Counted from the first letter of the stretch, positions 33,312-42,194 are shown. The stretch is DNA of 44,869 nt from Thiomicrorhabdus sp041583835 (GCF_041583835.1 NZ_JBFHFC010000021.1:1-44869), one strand, 5' to 3'. The notes: generated from the sequence alone by a model not told the origin. Translations and numbers: made by a program.

Positions 33312-33815
33312 ATGCAAAACATTGGTAGTAAACTTTTCGGCTTATTAGTCATTGCACTGCTGGCCACCCTGCTCTACTTCACAGTCTTTTCCGACGGATT
33401 AGGCAAGGCACCTGCCGTAACCGTTAACAACACCCAAGGTCAAAGCATCGACCTTAGCCATCCTAAAAAACCGGTATTAGTCAATTTCTGGGCGACCTCT
33501 TGTCCCGGCTGTATTGCCGAAATGCCGCATTTGGCCAAAATGAAGCAAGAGTTGGGAGACCGTTTTGAACTGGTTGCCATTTCCATGCAATACGACCCGG
33601 CTTCGCAAGTTCAGAAATTCATTCAGAACAACCCTTACCCGTTTATTTTCGTTATGGACAGCGACGGCAAACTCTCTAAAGCGTTCGGTGAAGTACTATT
33701 AACACCGACCAGCTTTTTGATCGCGCCAAACGGCAACATCGTCTATCAACAGATCGGCGAAGTGCAGTTTGACTTGGTGAAAGAACGCATCAAGCAGATG
33801 AGCCCGAAACTTTAA
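33312..33815 (+). CDS. TlpA-like membrane-anchored thioredoxin
   Basis: This 167-aa protein has an N-terminal anchor (FGLLVIALLATLLYFTVF, about 9-26) and a periplasmic TlpA domain. The redox motif is WATSCPGC (Cys64, Cys67), with cis-Pro in LLTPTSFLIAPNGNIV. CPGC differs from the WCPPC of the other TlpA protein at 18717-19259, suggesting a different redox potential or client. It lies just before hemL, so a role in heme-protein or cytochrome c assembly is possible, though the link is positional only. Confidence 0.92.
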   Translation: MQNIGSKLFGLLVIALLATLLYFTVFSDGLGKAPAVTVNNTQGQSIDLSHPKKPVLVNFWATSCPGCIAEMPHLAKMKQELGDRFELVAISMQYDPASQVQKFIQNNPYPFIFVMDSDGKLSKAFGEVLLTPTSFLIAPNGNIVYQQIGEVQFDLVKERIKQMSPKL

Positions 33816-33853
33816 GTCCAGACATTATCAGATCACGCATTAAAGGAAACCCG

Positions 33854-35134
33854 ATGAGCAATTCACACGACCTATTCCAAGCCGCCCAGAAACATATTCC
33901 CGGTGGTGTCAACTCACCTGTCCGCGCTTTTAAAGGCGTTGGTGGTGATCCGGTGTTCTTTAAGGCCGCCAAAGGCGCGTATCTGGTTGATGAAGACGAT
34001 AAAAGCTACATCGATTATGTCGGTTCCTGGGGTCCGGCCATTCTAGGGCACGCTCATCCGCAAGTCATTAAAGCCGTTCAAGACAAAGCCGAAGACGGTT
34101 TATCCTTCGGTGCGCCGACCAAAATCGAAACCACGATGGCTGATTTGGTCTGTGACTTGATTCCTTCCATCGACATGGTTCGTATGGTCAGTTCAGGTAC
34201 CGAAGCTACCATGACCGCGATTCGTCTGGCACGTGGCTATACGGGACGCGACAAGATCGTTAAATTCGAAGGCTGCTACCACGGCCATTCCGACTCTTTG
34301 TTGGTTAAAGCCGGTTCCGGTGCTTTAACGCTAGGCGTTCCTTCTTCTCCGGGTGTTCCGGCGGCGCTAGCCGAAGAGACGTTGACTCTGACGCACAACG
34401 ATGCGGAAGAAGTTAAAAAAGTCTTCTCGGAAATCGGCGACCAGATCGCTTGTATCATCGTCGAACCGGTGGCAGGAAACATGAACTGTATCCCGCCGGA
34501 AGAAGGTTTCCTGGAAACTCTGCGCGAAGTTTGCGACCAACACGGTTCGGTTTTGATCTTCGACGAAGTCATGTGCGGTTTCCGTGTCGGCCTGACCGGT
34601 GCACAAGGTCGCTATAACGTCACCCCTGACCTGACTACCTTCGGTAAAGTCATCGGCGGCGGTATGCCGGTCGGCGCTTTCGGCGGTAAACGCGAAGTAA
34701 TGGAACACATTGCGCCTCTTGGCCCGGTTTATCAGGCGGGAACACTTTCGGGCAACCCAATTGCCATGGCGGCCGGTTTGAAAACCTTGGAATTAATTAG
34801 CGAAGAAGGCTTCTTCGAAGCACTTGAAGCAAGAACCACCCGTTTGGTCAAAGGCTTGCAAGCAGCGGCGGACGAAAACAACATCCCGTTCACCACCAAC
34901 CAAGTCGGCGGCATGTTCGGATTCTTCTTCAACGAAGAGAAAAACATCAGCCGTTATGCACAAGTTGCCAAAGGTGATATGGAACGCTTCAAAGCGTTCT
35001 ACCACGGCATGTTGGATGAAGGCGTTTACCTGGCGCCTTCGGCTTTCGAAGCGGGCTTTGTCTCATCGGCTCACACCGATGCCGATATCGACGCCACCGT
35101 CGATGCGGCCCGCCGCGTGATGGCAAACCTGTAA
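33854..35134 (+). CDS. hemL: Glutamate-1-semialdehyde 2,1-aminomutase
   Basis: This 426-aa protein is the standard length for GSA aminomutase, which forms 5-aminolevulinate in the C5 heme pathway. N-terminal HIPGGVNSPVRAFKGVGG is diagnostic. VSSGTEATMTAIRLARG near 115 and FDEVMCGFRVG near 236 contact the cofactor, and TFGKVIGGGMPVGAFGG near 262 holds the PLP-binding Lys. AAAGGAAACCCG precedes the ATG. An 11-bp hairpin follows the stop. Confidence 0.98.
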   Translation: MSNSHDLFQAAQKHIPGGVNSPVRAFKGVGGDPVFFKAAKGAYLVDEDDKSYIDYVGSWGPAILGHAHPQVIKAVQDKAEDGLSFGAPTKIETTMADLVCDLIPSIDMVRMVSSGTEATMTAIRLARGYTGRDKIVKFEGCYHGHSDSLLVKAGSGALTLGVPSSPGVPAALAEETLTLTHNDAEEVKKVFSEIGDQIACIIVEPVAGNMNCIPPEEGFLETLREVCDQHGSVLIFDEVMCGFRVGLTGAQGRYNVTPDLTTFGKVIGGGMPVGAFGGKREVMEHIAPLGPVYQAGTLSGNPIAMAAGLKTLELISEEGFFEALEARTTRLVKGLQAAADENNIPFTTNQVGGMFGFFFNEEKNISRYAQVAKGDMERFKAFYHGMLDEGVYLAPSAFEAGFVSSAHTDADIDATVDAARRVMANL

Positions 35135-35147
35135 TCCAGGCCTTTGT

Positions 35148-35177
35148 GGATGAGTGTTATTATATAAACACTCATCC
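35148..35177 (+). terminator. Hairpin after hemL
   Basis: GGATGAGTGTT - ATTATATA - AACACTCATCC is a perfect 11-bp stem 13 bases after the hemL stop, followed by TTT. It ends only 5 bases before the longest epmC start (35183), which argues for the later ATG. Confidence 0.7.
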
Positions 35178-35182
35178 TTTCC

Positions 35183-35761
35183 ATGACTTCTTACGATTCC
35201 CCGCAATCAATTTCGCCACTTTCGAACACCATGAATCATACCCCCGAACAAGCCGTTAAACTGTTTAACGCCCTTTTTATTCCCACCTACAACACCGAAC
35301 TGGTCTGTTGCGAAGAAGAACCGATCTACCGTCCGGCAGACGATCAACACCCGCATCACCGTATCATTTTCGCCCACGGTTTTTTTGCCAGTGCCCTGCA
35401 CGAAATCGCGCATTGGTGTGTTGCGGGAAAAGAAAGACGTTTGTTGGAAGATTTTGGTTACTGGTACGAACCGGACGGACGCACGGTTGAACAACAAGCG
35501 GAATTCGAGAAGGTGGAAGTCAAACCGCAGGCGTTGGAATGGATTTTTTCGCAGTCCGCCGGTTTTCCATTTCAGTTTAGCGCCGACAACCTGGCATTAG
35601 ACAATCAACCGTCTGCAAGCTTTAAACAAGCGGTTTATCAACAAGTGCAAGACTATCTGAACAACGGCCTGCCCGAACGCGCCCGTATGTGGTCGGACGC
35701 TCTGATGAATCACTATCGCCCCGACACGCTATTGAATTCAGGCGAATTTCGATTAGAGTAA
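35183..35761 (+). CDS. epmC: Elongation factor P hydroxylase (YfcM-like)
   Basis: The long form is 192 aa, but the ATG at 35231 (MNHTPEQAVKLFNALF) fits the E. coli YfcM start better and avoids starting against the hemL hairpin. Neither start has a clear ribosome-binding site. The match is strong: EEPIYRPADDQHPHHRIIFAHGFFASALHEIAHWCVAGKERR with HEIAH (His73, His77 in the long form), then DFGYWYEPDGR and FEKVEVKPQALEW. EpmC hydroxylates the beta-lysylated Lys of EF-P. EpmA, EpmB and EF-P genes must lie elsewhere. Confidence 0.93.
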   Translation: MTSYDSPQSISPLSNTMNHTPEQAVKLFNALFIPTYNTELVCCEEEPIYRPADDQHPHHRIIFAHGFFASALHEIAHWCVAGKERRLLEDFGYWYEPDGRTVEQQAEFEKVEVKPQALEWIFSQSAGFPFQFSADNLALDNQPSASFKQAVYQQVQDYLNNGLPERARMWSDALMNHYRPDTLLNSGEFRLE

Positions 35762-35766
35762 TCAGC

Positions 35767-36267
35767 ATGATTATTCGAAAAGAAACCCCAGCCGATTTTG
35801 AGTCCATTACCAACGTTACCGTTGAAGCTTTCAAAAGCCACCCTATCAGCCGTCAGACTGAACACTTTATCATCAGGGCATTAAGAGCGGCGGAAGCGTT
35901 AACACTTTCGTTAGTAGTTGAAATCAACGGCCAAATCGTCGGGCACATCGCTTTTTCGCCTATCGAAATCTCTGACGGAACGCAGGAATGGTTCGGATTG
36001 GGGCCTATATCCGTGTTACCCGAATATCAGCAAAAAGGCATCGGAACAGCATTAATCAACAAAGGCTTATCTGAATTAAAAGACTTGGGAGCACAAGGTT
36101 GCGCATTGGTAGGCATGCCGGAATACTACAACCGTTTCGGGTTTAAGAATTTTCCGCAATTGATTCATGAAGGCATTCCACAGGAAGTATTCCTCGTTCT
36201 ACCGTTCTACGACAAGGTGCCCAAAGGTACGGTGACATTTCATAAAGCGTTTAACGCCGAAAGCTAA
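35767..36267 (+). CDS. GNAT family N-acetyltransferase
   Basis: From the ATG that starts MIIRKETPADFESITNVTVEAF, this is a 166-aa single-domain GNAT protein. A longer reading frame overlaps epmC and is not supported. Motif A is LGPISVLPEYQQKGIGTALINKGL (acetyl-CoA binding, about 79-102), and ALVGMPEYYNRFGFKNF near 115 is typical of the YhbS-like subgroup (COG3153). The acetyl acceptor is unknown. It starts 5 bases after the epmC stop and so is probably co-transcribed with it. Confidence 0.9.
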   Translation: MIIRKETPADFESITNVTVEAFKSHPISRQTEHFIIRALRAAEALTLSLVVEINGQIVGHIAFSPIEISDGTQEWFGLGPISVLPEYQQKGIGTALINKGLSELKDLGAQGCALVGMPEYYNRFGFKNFPQLIHEGIPQEVFLVLPFYDKVPKGTVTFHKAFNAES

Positions 36268-36331
36268 CGAACCTTCGGCTTGTCCAAACTCATCAACGGC
36301 AACAGCGCTAGATCAGTAACCTGTACCGTCA

Positions 36332-38461
36332 TTACTGTTTGTGAATCAGGCTTTCTCCACCGGCCTTCTTATCTAAAATTTCAAAGAACTCCATCAACGA
36401 TTTCAAATTGGCTGATTGGTGATTCAAGGTTTCGGCAGAAGCCGAAGTCTCTTCTACCAAGGCCGCATTCTGCTGGGTAACGGCGTCCAAATTGGTCACT
36501 GCCTGATTGATCTGTGAAATGCCCTGCGCCTGTTCTTTCGAAGCGCCGGTAATTTCCGAAACCATATCCGCAACCTTTTGAATGGTTTGGTTAATGCTCT
36601 CCAGCGTTTCACCGGTTTGCACAACGAACTTGGAACCGTTTTCGACATTGGCAACCGATGCCTCGATTAAGACCTTAATCTCTTTCGACGCTTCTGCAGA
36701 CTTCTGAGCCAAAGAACGAACCTCACCTGCAACCACGGCAAATCCCCGTCCGTGCTCACCCGCCCTTGCCGCCTCAACCGCTGCGTTCAACGCCAACAAA
36801 TTGGTTTGGAAAGTAATGCTATCCAACAAAGTGATAATCTCGGCGATACGCTTGGAAGACTCGGTAATACTTTGCATGGCTTCCACGGCCCGACTGGCGA
36901 TTGCCCCGCTGTTTTTAGCCTCCTCGGAAGCCTGAACCGCATATTGATTGGCCTGATTGGACGTATCCATATTGTGATTAACCGTTGCGGTAATCTGCTC
37001 CATGGAAGCGGCGGTTTCCTCTAGCGACGCCGCCATTTGTTGGGTCCGTTCGTTCAAACTCAACGAACCTTCCGAAACCTCGCCCGACGTATCGGCCACA
37101 TTACTCGACACATCGAGAATGTCCGCCACAATTGAATTCAAGTTTCTGATGCTGGTGTTTACCGCTTCTTTAAGGGTATGCAGTTCGCCCTCGTAATTAT
37201 TGGTAATACTCTGCGTCAAATCGCCTTTTGATTGCGCCACCATCACTTTAGTCAAATCTTTCACGGCATTATCAAGGTTGGCCATCGACTGGTTGATGCC
37301 GTCCTTCAATTTAGCCAAATCGCCTTTGACGTCGACGGTCACTCTTTGATCGAAGCGTCCCGCCCGCATATTTTCCATCACCCCGACAATCCCGTTAATG
37401 GAAGCGTTTAAAACATCTATGGTGGCTTGGCTCTGATCGAGAATTTCCCGATAACCGCCTTCCGCATCGGATTCGATCTTAACCGAAAAATTCCCCTCGG
37501 ACAGCGCATGCATGACACCGACCAACTCCTGCATGGTCGAGTCGATCTGTCCTGCAGAGTGATTCACCCCATTTTTCAGTTTCAGGAAATCACCTTCCAT
37601 CTGTAAGTTAATTCGTTCCTTAAACTCACCCATCGCAATGTGTGCCACCACCCGATTAACTTCGGAAAACGTCTCACGAAGAAATGCCACATGTTCGTTG
37701 AATTGACGAACGATCTCGCCTATTTCATCTTTCTGGTTCAAATTGATCTGCGCCGTCAAATCGCCTTGATCGCGTACTTGTCCCAACGCATTCGACATCA
37801 TCAACACCGGAGACACGACCGAACGGTTCAAAGCGAAGAACAACCCGGAAATAATGGATAGAACAATCGCGATAATCACCGCCGTTTTAATCGACTCGTC
37901 GATCAAGGTGGCTTTAACGTCATCGACATACAGTCCCGTGCCGATAATCCATCCCCACTCTTTTACGCCTTTGACATAACTCAGTTTTTCTACCGGCTTA
38001 TCACTTCCGGGTTTGCTCCAGTAATAACTGACATACCCGGAACCGGATTGTTTGACGGCCGCAACCATCTCGTTAAATAGATAAACCCCGTACGGATCCT
38101 TGGACTGCTTCAAACTTTTGCCGTTTAATTCGGGTTTAATTGGATGCATGACCATCTTAGGCTCATAATCATTGATCCAAATATAATTACCATTGTCATA
38201 ACGATAAGCAGCAATCAAAGTCTTTGCCAAACCTTGAGCCTCTTCAACGGACATCTTGCCTTCTTTGGCTTGTTGGCTGAGGTTTATGACCTGATCGGTC
38301 AACCCGTCCACCACGGATTCGATCAATAAAGCTTTGTCTTTAGACATTTGTTTATATTGGCCGTATAGGTTCAAACCGGCGATAAAAACAAAAGAAAGGA
38401 GTACGGCGACCAATACCGTAATCAACTTGGTTTTAAGCTTTAAATTTAAAAAATAGTTCAC
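36332..38461 (-). CDS. Methyl-accepting chemotaxis protein with Cache sensor and stacked HAMP repeats
   Basis: I place the start at GTG 38461, with GGAGTGG 6 bases upstream (709 aa); an ATG five codons earlier is the alternative. Order: TM1 (LITVLVAVLLSFVFIAGLNLYG), a periplasmic sCache-type sensor (about 38-190, with NYIWINDYEPKMVMHPIKPELNGK), TM2 (about 195-215) and HAMP. At least four more HAMP-like repeats follow (MGEFKERINLQMEGDFLKLKNGVN and similar). The MCP signalling hairpin contains LLALNAAVEAARAGEHGRGFAVVAGEVRSLAQKSAEASKEIK. No C-terminal CheR pentapeptide is present (ends ESLIHKQ). The ligand is unknown. Confidence 0.93.
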   Translation of the reverse strand: MNYFLNLKLKTKLITVLVAVLLSFVFIAGLNLYGQYKQMSKDKALLIESVVDGLTDQVINLSQQAKEGKMSVEEAQGLAKTLIAAYRYDNGNYIWINDYEPKMVMHPIKPELNGKSLKQSKDPYGVYLFNEMVAAVKQSGSGYVSYYWSKPGSDKPVEKLSYVKGVKEWGWIIGTGLYVDDVKATLIDESIKTAVIIAIVLSIISGLFFALNRSVVSPVLMMSNALGQVRDQGDLTAQINLNQKDEIGEIVRQFNEHVAFLRETFSEVNRVVAHIAMGEFKERINLQMEGDFLKLKNGVNHSAGQIDSTMQELVGVMHALSEGNFSVKIESDAEGGYREILDQSQATIDVLNASINGIVGVMENMRAGRFDQRVTVDVKGDLAKLKDGINQSMANLDNAVKDLTKVMVAQSKGDLTQSITNNYEGELHTLKEAVNTSIRNLNSIVADILDVSSNVADTSGEVSEGSLSLNERTQQMAASLEETAASMEQITATVNHNMDTSNQANQYAVQASEEAKNSGAIASRAVEAMQSITESSKRIAEIITLLDSITFQTNLLALNAAVEAARAGEHGRGFAVVAGEVRSLAQKSAEASKEIKVLIEASVANVENGSKFVVQTGETLESINQTIQKVADMVSEITGASKEQAQGISQINQAVTNLDAVTQQNAALVEETSASAETLNHQSANLKSLMEFFEILDKKAGGESLIHKQ

Positions 38462-38803
38462 TATAAGCCACTCCATCAATAAGCGGCTGAAGCGTATCCA
38501 ATTGAGGAGAATGACGCTTAACCCGCTATGCTTATTATTATTTTATTGTTTCTCATCCATTCTCCCATAACCATAAAATTAAAATGGCTTTCCAAGAACA
38601 GTTTCTTTTTATAGAGAGGGAAAAGTTTTAAATATCAGGCAAAACTAATAAAAGTATTAAATATTAATAACTTAGAATAGTTACTTATTGGGTGTCCCAT
38701 TGGATAATGGGTATTAATATTGACAATTATCAATAAGAAATTTGTTTTAAGAACAGTTCTGTTCCTAGATGGCAATTCGCGATTTACAGCCACTTAAAAT
38801 TTA
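38462..38803. other. 342-base AT-rich gap upstream of the MCP gene
   Basis: No ORF with a convincing start is seen here. It holds the presumed MCP promoter, a small hairpin CCCATT-GGAT-AATGGG (38696-38711), an FNR-like palindrome at 38720-38733 and the dyad GAACAG-TT-CTGTTC (38751-38764) just after the 3' end of the DnaJ-related gene. Confidence 0.5.
38720..38733. promoter_or_regulatory. FNR-like site upstream of the MCP gene
   Basis: TTGAC-AATT-ATCAA matches TTGAT-N4-ATCAA at nine of ten fixed positions, and flanking bases extend it to a 16-base near-palindrome. It lies about 260 bases from the MCP start, which is far for direct activation. Confidence 0.35.
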
Positions 38804-39445
38804 TTAAGAAGACGACCTTAAACTCGATAACAAAATATCTTTGGCGTCGCAAATTTGTCTAAACCGTTTAGGGTCGCCGCCCTTATCGGGGTGATGTTGC
38901 TGGCACAAAGCACGAAACCGTTGCTTCACTTGCTGTGAAGATAACGACTCCTCCTCCAAGCCTAAGGTTTCCAGTGCGTTCGACTTAGCCGCCGAATCAA
39001 TCGGTTGAAGCGGTTCTCCGGCCATTGTTCGCCAAAAATCGTCCAATAATCCAAGCACGTCTTCTTGCTGCGTACTTAAAAATTCGTTGTAGTCCAAATA
39101 GTAAGATTTGATCGGATCGTGTTTAAGCAGTTCGGATTGAGAATTGCCGGAGGCATTGGCAACCGGGCTGTTTTCATCGAGATGAATGTCCGTGGTATGA
39201 ATGCTCAACCAACCGCGACATTCTTCATGCCAGCGGTCTTGGAGACGATAAAGCAGATGGAACAATAGAAAATGCGACCGGAACATTGTCAAAGGCTCCA
39301 AGTCCGGTTTGAACTCTTCCAGCCCTTTCGACGCCAAATACAGCATCAACCGATATTCGCTGATCGTTTCCTCGGCATTTAAAATTTGCCATACCAACGA
39401 TTCGAATCTTTCGGGAATCGGCGGAACCTCAATCGAAGCGGGCAT
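38804..39445 (-). CDS. DnaJ-related protein with C-terminal J domain
   Basis: This 213-aa protein has the N-terminal DNAJ-related domain (PERFESLVWQILNAEETISEYRLMLYLASKGLEEF..., MFRSHFLLFHLLYRLQDRWHEE) and a short J domain at the end. ALETLGLEEESLSSQQVKQRFRALCQQHHPDKGGDPKRF carries the HPD tripeptide at about 185-187. J domains stimulate DnaK ATP hydrolysis; a C-terminal J domain is the inverse of classic DnaJ. It is transcribed leftward in line with mpl and the 33-codon ORF, about 25 bases after the latter, so the three may form one operon. Confidence 0.9.
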   Translation of the reverse strand: MPASIEVPPIPERFESLVWQILNAEETISEYRLMLYLASKGLEEFKPDLEPLTMFRSHFLLFHLLYRLQDRWHEECRGWLSIHTTDIHLDENSPVANASGNSQSELLKHDPIKSYYLDYNEFLSTQQEDVLGLLDDFWRTMAGEPLQPIDSAAKSNALETLGLEEESLSSQQVKQRFRALCQQHHPDKGGDPKRFRQICDAKDILLSSLRSSS

Positions 39446-39471
39446 AGTTGAAGTTCCTTCCTGAGGTTTGA

Positions 39472-39573
39472 TTATTTATGTGACTTTTCGTCTTGTTTCT
39501 TAGGCGGCTTGATCATCCAGACAATCCAAGCCACCACCAAAATTAAAACGCCAATTTCAAGCAACGCCCACAT
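39472..39573 (-). CDS. 33-aa single-span membrane protein overlapping the mpl stop
   Basis: The ATG at 39573 shares one base with the mpl stop (TGATG), a standard re-initiation arrangement. The product is a 33-residue peptide with one hydrophobic span and a charged tail: MWALLEIGVLILVVAWIVWM, then IKPPKKQDEKSHK. The positive-inside rule places the tail in the cytoplasm. Its small size explains why gene finders would miss it. The function is unknown; Mpl recycles murein peptide, so a tie to cell-wall recycling is possible. Confidence 0.65.
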   Translation of the reverse strand: MWALLEIGVLILVVAWIVWMIKPPKKQDEKSHK

Positions 39574-40943
39574 CAACGATTTTCCAGTGCGCTCAACAAT
39601 TTGTAATGAATACCGCCGAAACCGCCGTTACTCATAATCACCACAGTATCGTTTGGCTGGAGTTCTTCGGTTAAACGTTTCAACAGGCTTTCGTACTCAT
39701 GTTCAACCACCACCGGCGCCTCGAAAGCCTCCAATGGCAACTGCCAGTTCCAGGCAGAATCGATAAACGCATAAACCGCATCCGCTTCCGAGAAGGCCGC
39801 CGGTAATGTCTGTGCATGAACGCCCATTCGCATGGTGTTGGAACGCGGTTCGAACACGGCGACCAATCGACCGGGCCTGTTCAGCTTTTTAAGCTGGTTT
39901 CTCGCCCCTTGCAAGGTCGTCGCGATCGCCGTCGGATGATGTGCGAAATCATCGTAAATCTGAATATCATCGGCTTCGCCGATCAGGGTCATTCTGCGAC
40001 GGATACCTTTAAATTCCGACAAGCCTTCCACCGCAATACGCGCCGGTACGCCGCAATGCACGGCAGCGGCAATCGCACTCAATGCATTACGCACGTTATG
40101 CAAACCGCTCATCGACCATTTGACCCGTCCCATGCAACTGCCTCTAAACATCACCTCGAATTCCGAGCCATCCTGTTCGTATAGCTTGTAACTCCATTCG
40201 CCTGCCGAGCCTTGCTTTTCGACCGCCGTCCAGCACCCCTTTTCAATCACTTCGTCCAGATTCGGTTCGTCGGTTGGCATCACAATCAGACCGTTACCCG
40301 GCACCGTGCGCACTAGATGATGGAACTGCTTTTGAATATCTTTGATCGAATCGAAAATATCGGCGTGATCGAATTCCAAATTATTCAACACGCACGTTCT
40401 AGGGCGGTAATGAACGAACTTGGAACGTTTGTCAAAAAAGGCGGTGTCGTATTCGTCCGCTTCCACCACAAAAAACGGCGAATCGCCCAGACGTGCGGAA
40501 ACCCCGAAATTCTCGGGTACGCCGCCGATCAAGAAGCCCGGATTAAGCTTGGCGTATTCCAAAATCCACGCCACCATCGAGGCGGTCGAAGTTTTGCCGT
40601 GCGTACCGGCCACGGCAATTACCCAACGGTCTTTAAGAATCGTTTCCGCCAACCACTGCGGACCGGAGGTATACACCTGCTGGGCGTTCAAGGTCGCTTC
40701 GACGGCAACATGGCCGCGACTCAATGCATTCCCGATCACCACCGCATCGGGTTCGGCTTTTAAAAATTCCAGATCCTGTTCGTCGCTAACCTCAATGCCA
40801 GCCTGTTCCAATTGTGTGCTCATCGGCGGATAAATCGCTTTATCCGAACCGCTTACGTCGTGCCCCATCGCTTTAGCGATCTGGGCAATGCCGCCCATAA
40901 ACGTTCCCGCAATACCCAAAATATGAATCTTTTGCTTTTTCAC
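39573..40943 (-). CDS. mpl: UDP-N-acetylmuramate:L-alanyl-gamma-D-glutamyl-meso-diaminopimelate ligase
   Basis: The true start is GTG at 40943 (AAGGA about 7 bases upstream). This gives 456 aa, the family length, and begins MKKQKIHILGIAGTFMGGIAQIAKAMGHDVSGSD; the open frame continues upstream across the divergent rnd start but is not coding there. The ATP loop VAGTHGKTST is at 111-120, with VVEADEYDTAFFDKRSKFVHYRP and DDFAHHPTAI following, all typical of Mpl. It reattaches recycled murein tripeptide to UDP-MurNAc in the cytosol. It is divergent from rnd across only 45 bases. Confidence 0.96.
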   Translation of the reverse strand: MKKQKIHILGIAGTFMGGIAQIAKAMGHDVSGSDKAIYPPMSTQLEQAGIEVSDEQDLEFLKAEPDAVVIGNALSRGHVAVEATLNAQQVYTSGPQWLAETILKDRWVIAVAGTHGKTSTASMVAWILEYAKLNPGFLIGGVPENFGVSARLGDSPFFVVEADEYDTAFFDKRSKFVHYRPRTCVLNNLEFDHADIFDSIKDIQKQFHHLVRTVPGNGLIVMPTDEPNLDEVIEKGCWTAVEKQGSAGEWSYKLYEQDGSEFEVMFRGSCMGRVKWSMSGLHNVRNALSAIAAAVHCGVPARIAVEGLSEFKGIRRRMTLIGEADDIQIYDDFAHHPTAIATTLQGARNQLKKLNRPGRLVAVFEPRSNTMRMGVHAQTLPAAFSEADAVYAFIDSAWNWQLPLEAFEAPVVVEHEYESLLKRLTEELQPNDTVVIMSNGGFGGIHYKLLSALENR

Positions 40944-40988
40944 ACAATTATCCTTGCTCTCAATTGAGGTTACTCTTACACTTTGGCT

Positions 40989-42164
40989 ATGCAAAATATA
41001 GCCTATCTTTATATCCAAACCGAAGACGAATTGAACCGTTACAGTCAGCATTTGATTGATCATGCCGACATCAACTGGATCGCGATCGATACCGAATTCG
41101 TCCGTACCGACACTTACTTTGCCGAACTGAGTCTGGTACAAATCCAAGACAATCTGGGCGAAGTGGCGATTATCGATCCGCTGGCTATTCAGGAAAACGG
41201 TCAATTAACCGGTTTAATCGATCTACTGATCCAACCCGACCTGCTCAAAGTGTTTCATTCGGCCCGTCAAGACATTGAAGTATTGTATCAACTCGCACAT
41301 AAAATGCCCGTTTCAATTTTCGATACCCAGTTGGCCGCCATCTTCTTCAAACACGGCGATATAGCCGGTTTTGCGCGTGTGGTCGAAGCCGAATTGAATC
41401 ATAAACTGGATAAGACCCAAACTCGCACCAACTGGCATGCGCGCCCTCTGACCGAAGAACAGATTCAATACGCTATCGATGACGTTCATTATCTGGCTCC
41501 CTTGTATGAAAAATTCATCCACAACCTAAGCCCGGAACAGAAAGCCGCCATCCAGCACGACTGCGATGCTTTGCTGAACGAAACCTTGTACAGACCCGAT
41601 CCGGCGTCGGCAGGTGAAAAAGTCAAAGGCGTACGCAACTTCAAACCGAAGCAACTTGCGATCGTTCACGCTTTGGCCGAATGGCGCGAACGCTTTGCGA
41701 TCGAACATAACCAGCCTAAAAAATGGGTTATGAGCGACGAAGTGATTATCGGCATCGCCAAACGTCCTCCGCAGGTCGTCGAAGCACTCTACAAAGTGCC
41801 GAACGTCAAGTCCTCATCCGTTCGCGATTTTGGTGATCAATGGATTGAATGTATCGACAAGGTGTTTGCCTCTTCGCCGGATTCCTGGCCGCAGCCGGAA
41901 CCGAAGCCGGAACCGATCAGTCCGCAAGAAGACGTTTTGGTCGGATTGTGCATGAGTTTCTGCCAGCAAGTCGCCCACGACTACCACATCAATCTACACA
42001 ACCTGATTCATAAATCGGAACTGCTTAAAATGATCCGTACGCCAGAATCGGACGCCCTAAGCGGTTGGCGCAAATTATTGGTCGAAGCGCCTTTAAGATC
42101 GGTACTTTCCGGCGAGTCTTGCCTGCAAATCGAGCAGGGAAAACTGCAACTGAAGCGTCATTAA
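40989..42164 (+). CDS. rnd: Ribonuclease D
   Basis: This is a 391-aa 3'-5' exonuclease of the DEDD class involved in tRNA 3'-end maturation. The DEDDy residues are visible: IDTEF (Asp34, Glu36), FHSARQDIEVL (Asp) and YAIDDVHYLAPLY (Tyr and Asp). A HRDC domain follows (ALAEWRERFAIEHNQPKKWVMSDEVIIGIAKRPP, about 225-260). I prefer ATG 40989 to the TTG two codons earlier; the ribosome-binding site is weak for both. It shares a very short promoter region with mpl. Confidence 0.95.
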   Translation: MQNIAYLYIQTEDELNRYSQHLIDHADINWIAIDTEFVRTDTYFAELSLVQIQDNLGEVAIIDPLAIQENGQLTGLIDLLIQPDLLKVFHSARQDIEVLYQLAHKMPVSIFDTQLAAIFFKHGDIAGFARVVEAELNHKLDKTQTRTNWHARPLTEEQIQYAIDDVHYLAPLYEKFIHNLSPEQKAAIQHDCDALLNETLYRPDPASAGEKVKGVRNFKPKQLAIVHALAEWRERFAIEHNQPKKWVMSDEVIIGIAKRPPQVVEALYKVPNVKSSSVRDFGDQWIECIDKVFASSPDSWPQPEPKPEPISPQEDVLVGLCMSFCQQVAHDYHINLHNLIHKSELLKMIRTPESDALSGWRKLLVEAPLRSVLSGESCLQIEQGKLQLKRH

Positions 42165-42194
42165 AAAGCAACCTAGAAACGCTTGTAATTCGTT

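Noticed and set aside
38751..38764. GAACAG-TT-CTGTTC as a LexA box
   Set aside because: The arm order and spacing do not match the gammaproteobacterial CTGT-N8-ACAG consensus, so it is left as an unassigned dyad.
40944..41204. N-terminal extension of mpl by 87 codons
   Set aside because: It overlaps the start of rnd, lacks similarity to Mpl, and GTG 40943 has a good ribosome-binding site and gives the family length.
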